Part shown: positions 1 through 12,615 of the stretch, in pieces | Position numbering within the stretch: position 1 is the stretch's first letter | Layout of the letters: each line of letters opens with the position of its first letter | Assembly (NCBI RefSeq): GCF_000340215.1 | Contig: NW_006921543.1 | Coordinates: 248,001 to 312,000 of the forward strand | From: Pseudocercospora fijiensis CIRAD86 | Taxonomy: Eukaryota > Ascomycota > Dothideomycetes > Mycosphaerellales > Mycosphaerellaceae | Length of the DNA: 64,000 nucleotides | Direction: 5' to 3' | Made by a program: the position numbers and the translations under genes | Notes under the pieces: generated by a model | Database searches by the model: none | What the model was told of the DNA's origin: nothing | Seen by the model: only the letters and a program-made list of their open reading frames with translations

Positions 1-685
1 TTGACTTCGACATCCGCCCAAGACTGGGACACCAGGAGTGGTTGGGAGGAGGAGCTCAATGCTGGCTTCCATCTATGATCGAGTCAATAATTGACTTGGC
101 CTAGGAGGAGGTTCAAGGAGCTCTGGCGAACGCAGTAACTCGCGATTAACATGATCCGAGATAGTACGACGCAGCTGCAATCATTGATGCGCTGTGGAGT
201 CGATTGCCAAGATCCTACAATCGGGCCTTCGAGAACACTGGCAATGCATCTCCGACTGCAAACGCGTCTACATCGGTTTCCCGTCGCCCATGCTGGAGCT
301 ATCCACGGTGATCTCATAGCTTCAGCCTACAACGGCGTCACAATCGTTATGGTCCAAGGCCTCTCGCTCAGCGGCGACATCTCCTCGGACGTGATGAAAG
401 ATTAAATTCGGCAGTGCACGGGGTGATATGGCGCCGAAGTTGGCAGAGAAGCTTTATGAGGAGGAGTTGACTAACATTTGGGACCGATGCAGGAAGATTG
501 AAAGTCAAGATGGCCCGAGATCTAACGTGCTGGTCGAAGTTTTCGAATATGAATCTAGCACTGACGGCCTAGCTTTCGCTAGACTTCTGAGGTCTTGCAC
601 ACTTAGATTTACAGGACAGACTGCTACCCTTCTTGAGAGATTGATCCCAATGGTTATGGACGTTAGGCAAATGCTTGCTCTCTGC
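1..685. other. no recognised gene; possible coding remnants
   Basis: Only short open stretches occur here. One on the plus strand runs from an ATG at 428 and its first 45 residues look protein-like (acidic and helical), but it soon runs into the antisense of the secreted-protein gene at 686-1384. Another runs from 151 to 405. I recognise no family in either and see no convincing splice partner. This could be the edge of a gene lying outside the window, or decayed coding DNA. Confidence 0.3.
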
Positions 686-1384
686 CTACTCCTGCTGCTC
701 AGCAAGCCTCGTATTGACAGCCAAGCTCCCGAATCCACGCTCGACTGCAGCTCCGCCAGTTCCCGCAGTTCCATTTCCGCCGACTGTGCCTGTCGAGAAT
801 GGAGGTTCGGGGGCTTCTCCGCTTCCCACAGTTGATCCCGTCGGCTGTGGAAGGCCAGATAACCCAGTGGCCGAAGCACTTCCAGCTCCAAAGCTGCCCG
901 TAGGAATTGAAAAGCTTGGTGAAGCCCCAGATCCGCCGGTAGGGGCAGCAATACCTGAAATGCCGCTCATACTAGCCAGACTTCCCTCTGAATCTGATCC
1001 AGAGCCCAGGCCAGTCGGGGCTGCAATCCCAGATTCACCGCCGAAGCCGACGGTCGGCATTGACATGCTGGGGAAGGAGAAGCCGCTGAATTGCGCAGCA
1101 CGCTTGGCCAGCGCTGTGCCAGTCGGAGGCTGTGGCGGAGCTGTGCCGAATGATTGAGGTGGATGATTCCCATGGCCGCTTGGGAGTGGCGAGTTTAGTG
1201 GATGTGTGCAATTGGGAAAGCCCGGAAAACCTCCTGATGGATGTGATAAGCCTGTTGGAGCAGCAATGCCGCTGCCTGGTGGCGGAGGAAGTGCTGCGGT
1301 CGGGATCGGATAGAATGGCGCGGTTGGATATGGTGCGGCTGCGGCAATGGCAGCGAGGCCAAAAAGAACGCCAAAGTGCTTCAT
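686..1384 (-). CDS. secreted Pro/Gly/Ser-rich repeat protein
   Basis: Unidentified small secreted or cell-surface protein of 232 residues. The open frame extends further upstream, but the ATG at 1384 is chosen because it gives a classic signal peptide: a charged start (MKHFGV), a hydrophobic core and an Ala-rich cleavage region near residue 17. The rest is low-complexity Pro, Gly, Ser and Thr. A seven-residue motif, GIAAPTG, occurs three times (about residues 39-45, 119-125 and 144-150). A single Lys-Arg at 94-95 could be a Kex2 processing site. There is one cysteine (residue 59) and no membrane anchor. Such proteins are often wall-associated or secreted in fungi, but no catalytic domain is visible and no role can be assigned. 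The reading frame ends at a TAG in DNA that also reads open on the other strand; the biased base composition explains those antisense frames. Confidence 0.6.
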   Translation of the reverse strand: MKHFGVLFGLAAIAAAAPYPTAPFYPIPTAALPPPPGSGIAAPTGLSHPSGGFPGFPNCTHPLNSPLPSGHGNHPPQSFGTAPPQPPTGTALAKRAAQFSGFSFPSMSMPTVGFGGESGIAAPTGLGSGSDSEGSLASMSGISGIAAPTGGSGASPSFSIPTGSFGAGSASATGLSGLPQPTGSTVGSGEAPEPPFSTGTVGGNGTAGTGGAAVERGFGSLAVNTRLAEQQE

Positions 1385-3043
1385 GTTCGATATCGCCGAG
1401 TTGTGCTCGCACGTGATGCCTGTAAGGACGGGTGGATATATGCTTGTCAAAAGCTGTATATGAGTGAATGAGAGGGATACCAGATCCCGTAGCGAAGAAT
1501 GACGAAGAGAATAAAAACACAGTGCACAACACAAGCTCAAGCTGTCGGCAATGGGCTTGCAGAGTTGCCTGTTCACAGTGCTGGCGTTGCATGTTAAATA
1601 TTCAGCAGTGGTTTTGACGAGCGTTCTATCGAGATCGCATGAACTGTCGAAGTGTGGTTCCTATGTTTCAGCCTTGTAGCAAGTAGGTGGATTCTGCTTC
1701 TAAGCGACATACCGGTGACAGCGGAGGACTTTGACGGGCCAAGGAAATCTCCAGCCTTCATCATTTTGACGCAGACAGGTGTGATCAAGTATCATAGGGT
1801 GTTTCTGGAGCAATTTCTCGAAGGAGACTGTCCTCAAACATAGGTCGCTAAGTTTCCTTTGGTTGACGTGATGAAGTGCGAGGGCCAGCCTGGTCGCGTA
1901 ATCTATAATATAAATGCTGCGGGCGGGAGCATTTACCGGGCTGGAAGTAATAGATGAGCATTAACGATGACGACGCTGCTCATAAATCGCATGCTTCTGT
2001 TGTGGACAAGACGTGTTCTGGCCTTTTGCTCTACCGGGTAGTTGTGGCCGTCTGAATGATTGAGTGGCAGGCGGATTGTATGTTGTCACAAATTGATACG
2101 ATATGGAGAGACTCGTGGTCTTTGGCGAAAATGGGAAGGGGAAAGGAGAATAGCGAGATCGGAGGTCGGAGGTCGGAGGAGTCGCAGTCGCAGTCGCAGT
2201 CGCAGTTGCGTGAAAGAGGTGTCGTAAGTCACGATCCAACATCCCATTCATCACCACTCGAAGACCAAACGCGAAAACCTCCGACATCATCGCCACCAAT
2301 GACACCATAAAGTCCGGCGCGCCGAGCCACAAGGTCCACCATACGTCCACTACTACTGCTTCAGCCCGTGCAAGCTCCCCAATGCAATCGACACGCCCGG
2401 TCTAGAATGCGAAGGCGAGAGCTACGCGGCTTCGAAATCAGAAGACGCATGAGGTGTCCCAGTCTACCATGAGGATACAGAAGAAGAAGATTTCCAGGCT
2501 CGGTGTCGGGGATCTTGGGAAGATGGGGAAGACATCAGCCGGACAAGATTAGGTATGCGTATTATGGGTGGATCCAGAGATGTCATCGTACGCGATGGGG
2601 TCGGTGGCAGTGTTGGTATGACTTTGGGCGATGGACGAGTTGGAGTTGGTTGGAATCCATCGCAACGTGACACGTCGAACTTGTATGCTTATGGTGTTTG
2701 GTGTTGAAGTCAGATCACAGGATGATGTCTGTGTAGGAAGTTAGCGATATCTTGGGTAGATCTCAAACAACCATGATTTCAAGGTGAAAGTCGGGCAGTG
2801 TCGACGCTATTTCCTCGGAAGTGCTGCGTGGGTCCCCTTTCCTTCTCAAAGTCACAAGGTATAATCAATTTCGCCCTCAGCTCCTGTAGAAAGAGACAAA
2901 ATTTATCTAACCTGTCCAATCCACAAAGACAGATTTTCCCGCATCTATGGGTGTATCGCTCTTGCTTTGTTCCAATCGTGCCTCCCGTCCGTGTTACTTC
3001 GCGTTGCCACATGCCGCATCACTTCTCGCGTCCCGCTGATTGT
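1385..3043. other. intergenic, no gene recognised
   Basis: 1.66 kb between the secreted-protein gene and the phosphoribosyltransferase. It holds the upstream region of the former and a short GTCGCA repeat at 2181-2204. The small open frames have no recognisable content. Confidence 0.5.
2181..2204. repeat. GTCGCA microsatellite, four copies
   Basis: Four perfect tandem copies of GTCGCA, preceded by a short GGAGGTC-type purine repeat at about 2161-2180. It lies in non-coding DNA. Length polymorphism between isolates would be expected but cannot be seen from one sequence. Confidence 0.85.
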
Positions 3044-3824
3044 TTACTGAATCGTCTGCTTGGCGGCCATGCGATCGTGCTCATCGATGTCGCTAAAAGA
3101 TAAAGTCAGCCATGAAGCGCATCGACTCCTCATCGTCATCACTCACGTCGCTTCCCAAGGATAGTTGATCCAGACATCCGGCACGGTCCTTGCAGCCAAG
3201 TAGCGATTCCCATCAACCATATTCTGAGGCAAAGTACCCCTCTTCGGCTTGTCCTTGTTGTGCAGCACAAAGATCGAAAACTTGGTCGTCTCAGCCTCTC
3301 TTCCGAGCGTCTTCGCGGCAGCAGCCACATCCTTCTCCAATTCTTTCACAGCATATTCCAACGTCGTCCTCGTATCATCGACCTCATCCACGATGAGAAT
3401 GTTCTTTCCAATCAGGTTGGCGCCTTCTATGCTGCTCAGATCCAGCCATTGTGTTCGCGTGACTTTTGTGCCGGGCTTCTCGACTTCTTTGTCGGTGGGG
3501 AGGTGTTCGTAAAGAGAGAGGCCGATAGCTTGGATGGGGATGTTGGCTGCGCCAGGCTTCTTGAGGAAGGAGCGCAGGATACGCGCTGGGACGTAGCCTC
3601 CTCCGCCAATGGCGATCATGAGGTGTGGTTGGAAATCATTGAGGATTCGGGGACCAGCATCTTGGCAAAGCTTGTGGATCTATTGTACAGCAATGAGCAT
3701 TGGCTGAAGCATGTGACACGGCAGCTTTCCTGTGATGGTGGACTGGACTCGAGGCCGCTCGCATGCGCTTCTGTCGGCCGCTTACCTGGTTGTAAGTGAT
3801 ATAGACTCTTTCCACGTCGCCCAT
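3044..3824 (-). CDS. XPT1: xanthine/hypoxanthine phosphoribosyltransferase (XPT1-like)
   Basis: Purine-salvage enzyme that transfers the phosphoribosyl group of PRPP to xanthine or a related base in the cytosol. Three exons are read on the minus strand: 3786-3824, 3147-3679 and 3044-3092. The introns are 106 and 54 nt, both GT...AG, and the model gives 206 residues. Exon 1 encodes only the first 13 residues (ending ITYNQ), and exon 2 resumes with IHKLCQD. The type I PRTase PRPP-binding loop is clear: NILIVDEVDDTRTT, the two acidic residues followed by the DDTRTT phosphate loop. The upstream IAIGGGGYVPARIL motif and the late VPDVWINYPWE motif match fungal Xpt1. The last 17 residues come from the small third exon. 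Without splicing the protein would stop just after the YPWEAT motif. Length and motifs are normal for the family. Confidence 0.92.
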
Positions 3825-6800
3825 TTTGGAGGTATTGTGGCTCTGGCAAGGTGTTAGGACGAGCCGCTATTGCGCGACATAGACTCGATACTGACCTCCA
3901 GAGGGAAGAAGACGAACAGCGCTCGGCTGACTGTCGACTTTTTCTCGAGTCTGCCATCGGCCGCCTCCGAATCCACGGTGGGGTTTCCGATTAAGGTTTA
4001 CGCTAGCAGCGCCCCTGCTTTTGCCTTGGGACTCTTCACATGATCGAACGCGACTTCACGTATGCGTTTCAACAACATTGCTACAACTGCTGTGCACTAT
4101 GGAGACTCGACCCAAACCATTGGACCTATGCCACAACCATATGTGTGGCTTCAAGGTGCACACAAGCAGGACCATTCCATTCTTTCTCCCCATTTACAGT
4201 GTCACGTGTCTGGATATTGACGAAGATATGGGAAGTGACCTTGCCAACAACAAGGCTTTGAGGGGGCGGATGGACGCCTACGAGTTTTCCACGCTGTCGT
4301 TTCTTGATGACGAAACGTGATCTGCCCCTTTGAAGACCGCGGTCAAGACACTGAGCACACTGGACACCGAGCATCAAGCAACCGACCTGAGACTCTACCT
4401 CACCTCGGACTGGGACACGATGTCGGTTGGGATCTAGACAGTGCCTACGATATCAAAGTCTAGCACTGTATCAAGTCGAGGTCCAATCAAGTTCTGCCGT
4501 CTGCATGGCGCTGTTCGTCGAAGATCATTTCAGGAGGTACTCGTTAAACGACCACCTTGCAGACTTGTGGCTCCTACCAGGAATCACGTTCATCTCTCGC
4601 TCATTGCGACTTGGTCGTGTTCATCGCCGAGCATTTGCCATGGACCTCCGTAATTTGGCCTGCATTTTGCGATTCATGGTACCTTACCTGCAAACGCCTC
4701 ACAAGGCATTTTGGTCATGATCGCTTTCCTTTCAGTGTTTACTCGCCCGATTGAGCAACATGGTCGGTTCCCGCAGGCGGATCGAGTGGGCTATACTTGC
4801 TAGGCTACTCAAAACTCCCAGTCCTCCGGATTTATACCGAAATGTCCGCGTCATGATCAAGAGCGGAAGACAACTCTCAGGGGATGATATCAAGAATACG
4901 AGCGGCCGCGGGCGCCCACGTGGCTACTAGTCTTCCAGGACATGCTCGAGGAAGTCCTAATGCTTGATGAGTTCGCAGCACCGTCTTGGCACGAGTCCCT
5001 CTTGGTTGACGGCAGTCCTACCCCAGATTCAATGTCAGTGCTACTGTATCATGGCGGTAACACTGTGGGAAACGCGAATCCGACACTACACACCGCCCAG
5101 ATTGCGCCTTTGACAAGCCTGCCATTCTTTCTACTGAGCAGGTGTTGAGCGGATGCGCGTTTCACGCCGCAGCGAAGCTGGCAAAGATATATCAGTGCCG
5201 CAACAGCGCGCGCAAGGATGAGGTACGAGAAACGACTACCGCCACGCGTCTTGCCGTCGTATCTGCACTTCTCTGGATGCAACCCAGTTACGACTATACG
5301 GCCACCATACTTTCTGCCACCACTTCTGCTATTGATCGATCGAACTACGAGAGTGTTGTACAGGGGAGTGGCCGACCTCTTCTACTCGTCGGTCGTTTCA
5401 CAGGCAAGGTAAAGGTCAAACACGGAGCCTTCGCGTTCCGAACGCATGGTTGATTACTGAACAAAGCTTGGCAATGACCACGTCTTCGATCAGGTGCGTA
5501 CTGTAGAGCGCTCTAATAATAACCTACACAGCCATCGTGAGACAAATTTGGATGTTGGACTAGTGGCAAGGAGTACCTTGCCTGCTCATGGACGAACTTC
5601 GGCCTGACTTAGGGATGATGTGCGGTATGCAGCAGCTCCGGCCGTGAAGGCTGCATAGAAGGCTGCATACATGGTACAATGTACAATGTGTATACCATAT
5701 ACTGGATGCCAGATGGTGGGCTCCATCACTAGCCTGACTTGGCTCGTGTTGACAGTTACGTTTCTGACCCCAAGGTTCGGGATTGTAATTGCCAAGGCCT
5801 CAACTTCGACAGTAGTCTGTCTGGGGCCCGTTGCTTCACTACTAACTGTCACAGGCATCAAATTGGCTTCGACTCACCGCAAAAATACTCACTATTCTTC
5901 GACCGCTACATGTCAGACACCGCAAGGTACGCCGGTGCAGCGATTGCCATACGATGCATTAGCATCATTACTTAGCTTGTGAGAACTGGATTGGCTTAAT
6001 GATTCCGATGCTGGTCACTCGGACTAGGATTGTTTCAAAAATGCAGGCGACTAGAACAGCAGCGGTCGATGCTACGAATCATGAGTCGACCGCTCGTCCT
6101 TAGAAACTAGCCGCAATACATGGAATTGTTGTAAGGAACTTGTCGTGGCAATTTGCGAGACTCTGGTTGGGAGAGCGTTACTGGCCTCCGAAGACGGCCA
6201 CAAATAAACTTCTGAGATTTCAGAAGAAGTTCCTTGAAGGAATAATGCCAGTGTTGATGGTGCCAAGGCGCGGTAAACAACATCGCGAGATAGGTCTGAC
6301 GTCGGACAGACGGAGCTCTTCTCAGCAGGACACATGCGCCCGATCAGTCGATATGCCGTGCTTGCTCGCGCGATCGTGTATTCTTGACCTTGGGTCGCAT
6401 CACGCTTCACGACCACTGTATGGAATCCGCATTTGACCTCGGTGACCATGCCGACCATTTGATTGCATGCATGCTTCCTCGAAGCCCAACGGCCTAGTCT
6501 GCCGATTGTGCAAGTTCACAGTCCGGGGGCGAGAATTATTGACGAGCGGAAGCAGGAATGAAAGCCTATCCAAAACACTATGCTATACTGTACCATCCCT
6601 AGAGAGGTGGCCCGGTCTAGCATCGACGACAACTGCCAACAGCACAAGAGCGTGCAGAAAGGTTTTCTGGCAGTCGCACGTGGCTTGGCTCTAATGAACT
6701 CCAGACATTAACGAACTATTTTGCCGACGACTGGTGCAGGTCAATTTATGTTTATCGGAGCCATGGCTTCGAGCAGTCTGATCACATTTCTGTGACAGGC

Positions 6801-8480
6801 CGCGATTCTTCTGATCAGAGCGCGGTTGCAGATGGCTGCTACGGAGATTTCCTTATCGACAGGACTCCGTGTCGGATGCTGAGGTTGAAGGCTAGTCACA
6901 GCATTTTCCCGGAGCACTCTTCTTTGATACCGAACAACGATCGAGGCGCAACCACGCGAGGGACACGTGTTACGAGGATGCGCTCAAATTGCTATGGCTT
7001 GACAGCTTGCGCCTCCAGCTCGATAATCTGTTGGGATTTGGCGGCTGGCGTTCAAGTGATGGCTGCCTACTCAATCCGCTGCTATTTCCACGGCGCTAAA
7101 AGGACAAGTTCATGCGCAGGGCAGGTGAGACAAGAGATGCAAACGGCCTGCCAACAAGACCGGTCGACTCCTTTCACCAGACTTGTCAGTAGTGAGGATC
7201 GCAAGCTCGTGTACGTAGGAGATCACGAAGCTCGTACTTGCTAAGTGGATCATCCAAGTGGCTCCAGGCAGAAGCAGTGCAAGGTCCTCCCATCCTTGGC
7301 TCCAGAACGTGACGCCTTCAGCTACTACATACACGATGGGGCGCGGTCTGTGCAGCCCATCTGGCCACCCTGGTCCCTCGTGGCTGCGGCTGCTCCACAA
7401 GACGTCTCGGCCTCCGTGGAAGGGAAGGCTTGGAATAAATGAGCTCGCCACGCAAACGATCTCACGGACATGCGATTCGGAAGCAGAAGCTGAGCTCCAG
7501 CAGTGAAACACGAAGCCGTGGCGAATAATGAATCATGCTGCATGTCTGTGACGTGCTGCAAGATCTTGCTCGGTCGTCTCGAGTGACCCATCCACTTCAC
7601 TGTCAGCGCGTCCGCGGCCTCTTCCTCTCTGTGACACCTGCAGTAGTTACTCGGCGCCTACTCCGCTGTCGAGAGCTTCAGCGCATGCGCTGCGCTATGC
7701 TTTGATCGATTCGTTATGCACAGGACTCTAGACCATGGCTAGCAGCACAAGACGCATGCAATCATGATGAGACAATGCGTGAGCGTCCGACTTGATGCCG
7801 CTTGTTCCTCGCAGTTCTCGAAGACGCGCGCTTGCGTTTTGTTGGTGAGAGTGGAGTCATTATTGTTCTGCCACGACAGTCTACAGAGATACCAACCCTG
7901 AAAGATCGGTTAAGAATGCTTTTCTCGCGAATATCTACCTTGGACTTATAAGCACTGATTCGCTCAATACCGTCTCAGAATTTTCACAAGTTTCATTCAA
8001 TTCGTGGGGTTCCAAGTAATTTCTTGATGAGAATTCCGCAGCAGCTAGCGTTGGCGTTGGCGCTGGCGAGATCAACCACACCTCATCTATCCATTCCCGC
8101 GGATGCCTGAGGCGTACGAATCATGGCGCATTGAGCGTAGCGTAGCGGCTCCGTACGGAAGCCACGGATAGGCTTGCATAATAATCGATGGCTGGGTGTG
8201 CATCGACTCGTCGAGTTTGATGGCCTGTCGAAGGCTAACGCCCCCCTGTGCATGTGAACGCTGCTCGCTAGTTGGTGCATCTTGGAATCGCGAGAAGGAG
8301 GTTTGCCCTGCAATGGCTTAGCGCTTCATTAAGAAGGTGCAGAAAATTCCAGGAAGCTTTTAGTCTTTCGCGCTTTCCTGCGAAAGGAGAGACTAATGCG
8401 AAGCATCGTATGGGTTCACACAGACCAAGCTACGCAAAGTCGCTAGGCCTCGTGGAAGTCTGCATTTCGGTCCTACTATA
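3825..8480. other. 4.6 kb without a recognisable gene
   Basis: The first few hundred bases must hold the phosphoribosyltransferase promoter. The rest carries only short open frames (60-150 codons) on both strands, with no family signature, signal peptide or convincing splice chain. Base composition stays near that of the gene-bearing DNA, so this is not one of the strongly RIP-mutated islands. It may be decayed coding DNA; the stretch around 4942-5148 looks mildly protein-like. Confidence 0.4.
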
Positions 8481-9070
8481 AAGGTTTCGTTAGTGGGAGT
8501 GTAAGGCCGGGGGCAATGTTAGTAAGGTGCTATTAGGAATAGCTAGTATTATAAATGTAAAGTTCTATAGGCCTTACCTTAACGTCTGTTTTTAAAAAGA
8601 TAGAAGTAATTAAATTTCTAGTTAGATACTACTATAAATTTAGTTTACTACTACTATATAAAACATCTACTTTTGTATTAAATTACAGTTTACCCTTAAC
8701 TACTTTCTCCTTTCTATAATCTAACTATATATTATTTTTAAAAATCTAGTTACTCTTTATACTAAAAGTCCTAATATAATAAAAAATTATTTCTTTTAAA
8801 AAACTAAAACTAACTAAAGAGAAATATAAATTAATATAAATATAAGACTATTTTATATAAGAAGTAGATTATCTAGTTAAAAAAATAGAAGCTCTAGTTC
8901 TAGCTTCTAAAACTATAACTATAGTATTTTAATATAGTACTACTATCCTAAGGTAAGAGATCTAAGTTAATGTATTTTACTTTTATTATAAGGCTAGGTT
9001 TTAAGTAGCAATCTTACCTCTTTATCTACTATTAGTAGTAGTATAGAGCAGGCTACTAACACCTCGACAC
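8481..9070. repeat. AT-rich, RIP-like island
   Basis: About 590 bp whose composition changes abruptly to very AT-rich, with TAG, CTA and TATA strings dominating and CpA/TpG scarce. No open frame survives. The flanks contain loosely matching sequences in opposite orientation (GGGAGTGTAAGG near 8495 and the complement of GGGGTGTCGAGG near 9062). These might be worn terminal inverted repeats of a small non-autonomous element, but the match is too weak to be sure. Confidence 0.5.
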
Positions 9071-11304
9071 CCCTACCTGCAAGCTGTCCCTCGACAATTT
9101 ATTTGTGACGTGGTCGTGGCAAGTCTTAGAAGTCTAAGAAAAAAAAAACCAGTGCGGCGCTTTGCATCAGCTGCCTCAAAGCAGTTAGCAAGATTGGTGG
9201 ACAGTGGCACAGCAACACAGGCTACGACTTCTTCATTAACGGCACGTGACTGCAGAGCTTGGTGGTCTGGTTTGCAACGGCCTTGGAAAGCATGTGTTTC
9301 GGAGGTGCTGCTGGGGTGAGCTTCTTTGGCTCACGTTGACGCAGACGTTGCCGCTACGCACAGCTGAGATGAAGATGGCTCCCGACGGCTCAAGGCAGAG
9401 GATTGGCGGATAACCCAATGGCACGTGAGGCGCAAGCGCAAGCGCAAGCAAAGAAGCCATCTGTTCTGATGAATATTTGATAGGCAGCACATGATCTACA
9501 AGCGTCAGCGGGCGTAGTCTTGCTCATCTTATTACCAGCATACGGAATGAGAAAGGCAGCCAATCCTGCGCGGCGACTAGCACACACCCGCTGATGTCCC
9601 AGGCGTGTGAAGTATCCAATCCAGGCGAGGACAGGGTAGCATTCTGTTACAGGCCACCGCTGTGCAGCGAGACGCGAGAGCGAAGGGCAGCGACCGACAA
9701 GCACCGGGACCGGGACAGATTTGCGGTCGGAAGTGTTTCCATAATTCCATTCCGGCCAGCTTGCAACACCAGCAGCAGATGGTGATGGCGCTCAACACAG
9801 TAGTGGACCGCATGTCCCGAGCTGGTGTCATTCGTGTGAGATGCAGACGTGGACAAGGTTCAAAGGCCGAGAGGCAGAGGGCTCAGGGCAGAGAGGTTTC
9901 GCCAAGTGTGCTGACGATGGACGGGCGCTAGCGACCAGTGAGCCTTCCCACGCCCGATCTTCTGGAAGTGAGCACATTGCCACATATGCAGTTTTGCTAA
10001 CTCAGGCTTGTTTCTGGCCCGTCACAGCACACTGAGCACAGCCTGCGCGGATACGTAACTTGGCTGAGGCTATTGCAGCGCGCGCCGGGGCGGTACGAAG
10101 AGAAAGCTCCCGTCGTGCGTCCTGTTACGAATCATAGCCTGAGGCTTTGTCAGTTGGTCCGCTGATCGTAGCTGCTTGTCGCCTAGCATGCCTCGAGGCC
10201 GCTTCAAGCGCTGCTGCTGCTGCCAGCCATCCACCGCCGCCAAAGCGCTGGATGCGAGTGTGTGACAAGAGGCGCCTGTGCCACATACGTCGGCCTCCTC
10301 TCCTCTCCTCTCCTCTCGAGGCAGTAAGGCAGGGCGGTTCATCATCAAAGGGAGACTGCTGCCGACTGAGCCGCCCCGCCGTGGCTCGTGTGGTTGCAAA
10401 CGGCTTGGTCGCAGCGGCGGCATCTCTGAACCACCGAAAGGCCCGTGCGCTCGTCTTTGTTGGTGGATGCGTGCAGGTGCAGGTGCAGGTGCAGGTGCAG
10501 GTGCAGGTGCAGGTGCAGGCAGCGCAGGCGCAGGCGCAGGCGCGGGTCAGGAGTGGCGTCGACCCCTCATTCGATGCACCAGTGATACGCGCGCACCGCG
10601 ACAGGGATGTGCTCCCGTCGAGCGCTCACCCATGCAGCATTCTTGAAATGTGGGCAGCATCATCAGAGTTGCGCTAGTGCATGCGACCGGCGCCGACCGC
10701 CGACCGTCATGACCTGGTCGTGCAGCACGCTAGTAAATCGTAAATTGCGCGCCCAGGCCTCTACGAACTCTTGCTTTGCCGCCAACGTCAACTTTGGAGA
10801 CGTCTGCTGTACTCACTCACCCACACCCATGCACATGTCCGCCTCCTAAACGCTGCGATGCGCACTTCCTAAACTGGCTATTATGCACCTGGTCCTCTAC
10901 ATATTATTATTATCCACCCCATCACCTCTCGTCATCCTCCCCAATATCAGAACCTTGTTCCGTCTTGACGGGGATACGCAGCCTTTATCACTTCGACTAT
11001 CGCCCCGCCATTGCCTCGCTACATCAGCCCGACCAGGCGGCCTCTCGACTTCGACAACCATTGACGCTGCTTGATCGCCTCACCTCCCCGCTGCGACTTT
11101 CTCTTGCCAACAGCACGACCTTCCTTTGACACTGTTCCGTTTCTTGTCGACCCGTGCACTTCTTGACGACCGACCTTCTGCTGTTGCTGCTCGCTCCCCT
11201 ACGAATCTACCATTGGATCTGTTTCTTTCGTGCCATCTTCATGAGTCTTTGCAGCTTCTAAACCACCCCGGATCCTGTTGGACGGAGCCTTTTGCTGCTC
11301 GACC
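9071..11304. other. intergenic DNA and long leader of the kinase gene
   Basis: No gene recognised. It holds a TCCTC repeat (about 10296-10316), a GTGCAG minisatellite (10471-10518) and, from about 10860, C/T-rich sequence typical of a fungal promoter and 5' leader ahead of the kinase start at 11305. The open frames crossing the minisatellite read as Val-Gln or Ala-Gly repeats and are products of the repeat. Confidence 0.5.
10471..10518. repeat. GTGCAG minisatellite, eight copies
   Basis: Eight perfect tandem copies of the hexamer GTGCAG, followed to about 10542 by a related GCGCAG run. It is a multiple of three, so all three frames stay open through it, giving spurious repeat peptides on the plus strand. 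Confidence 0.9.
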
Positions 11305-12615
11305 ATGCTTCCCACTCCTCCCCCTTCACCGACATCATCTGCACTCTGCGGCCCAGAGGACAGGATTGGCCAGGTGCTCGCTGGTAGCGTCCAATTGACC
11401 GGAATTCTTGGTGTCGGAGCCTACGGCACTGTTTACAAGGCGCGAGACGTTGTGACTGATGTTCAGTACGCCGTCAAGGCCTTGAACAAGCTTGGCCTCG
11501 ATCCGAGACAGCGAAAATTCCAGGACCGTGAGATCCAGCTGCACTATGCCGCGAGCCAGCACCCCAATGTCGTTTCCTTGGTGAAGATCCTGGACGCTGT
11601 CGATTGCACCTACGTTGTGATTGAGTACTGTCCAGAAGGCGACCTCTTCTCCAAGATCACCGAGGAAGGCCACTACATTGGAGACGACTTCAAGGCCAAG
11701 CAGGTGTTCTTACAGATTCTTGCCGCAGTTGAGCATTGCCATGCCAGAGGAATCTACCACAGGGACCTGAAGCCTGAGAACGTCCTGGTTGCTGACAATG
11801 GATGGACCGCCAAGCTCGCGGACTTTGGACTTGCCACCCAGGATCGTATTACATCGGACTTTGGATGTGGATCGACGTTCTACATGTCACCAGGTACGTT
11901 GCATCATTCATCACTCGATGAAAACGTTCACTGACGCACGCAACTAGAGTGCCACCAGTCCAGCCCCAAGCCATACGCATGCTATGCATCTGCACCCAAC
12001 GACATCTGGTCTCTCGGTGTCATTCTGGTCAACCTGACCTGTGGCCGCAATCCGTGGAAGAGGGCCTCCATGGACGATTCTACATTCCGCGCTTTCATGA
12101 GGGACCGGAACTTCTTGCAGACTATTCTTCCCATCTCAGATGACCTCAACTGCATCTTGCAGCGAGTGTTCGAGATCAACCCACAGCGAAGGATTACCAT
12201 GGGAGAACTGCGAGAATCAATCATGCGCTGCCCACGTCTGACAACCCAAGGATCTTCCAATCCATCTTCGGCACCGGCGACTCCTCCCTACAGCCCAGTC
12301 GAGAAGCCAATGGACTCGCCTTTGGCTGTCGTGAATGGAGCTTTCCAACCAGTGCCAAGCTTGGATCTCCCGGCCCAGCAATATCCATCGCCTACACCCA
12401 GTCCAGATTTCTCACAACAGCCCATGCTGTTCACACCTCCCGCCTCTGGACACTGTACACCTCAACCAACCCTTTATACGTCACCACCCAAGTCAGTGGC
12501 ACCTCCCGTCTTCTCTGGCCAGTTCTTTGGAAACTTCCCAGACTTCCGACGATGTGGCCAGCAAATGTTCGCCAACTTCGCGATCCCCAGCCATGCCTGG
12601 GGCGCTACCTTTTAA
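11305..12615 (+). CDS. Ran1/Pat1-like serine/threonine protein kinase
   Basis: Cytosolic or nuclear protein kinase of the fungal Ran1/Sks1/Vhs1 group, which links nutrient signals to growth and development. Exons 11305-11893 and 11948-12615 flank a 54-nt intron and give 418 residues. The open frame reaches 9 codons further upstream, but the ATG at 11305 (MLPTPPPSPTS) is the first. The kinase domain spans about residues 30-310 and is complete: Gly loop GVGAYGTVY (36-44), Lys58, Glu76, HRDLKPEN (152-159), DFG (173-175) and MSPE (194-197). The intron splits the codon for that last Glu. The insert CHQSSPKPYACYASAPNDIWSLG and the tail LPISDDLNCILQRVFEINP are typical of this subgroup. About 100 C-terminal residues are Pro/Ser-rich and look disordered. 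Assignment to kinase is firm; the exact orthologue is not. Confidence 0.92.

Noticed and set aside
10147..10677. Open frames of 122-176 codons across the GTGCAG minisatellite.
   Set aside because: Repeat translations (Val-Gln, Ala-Gly) without start context, domains or conserved flanks.
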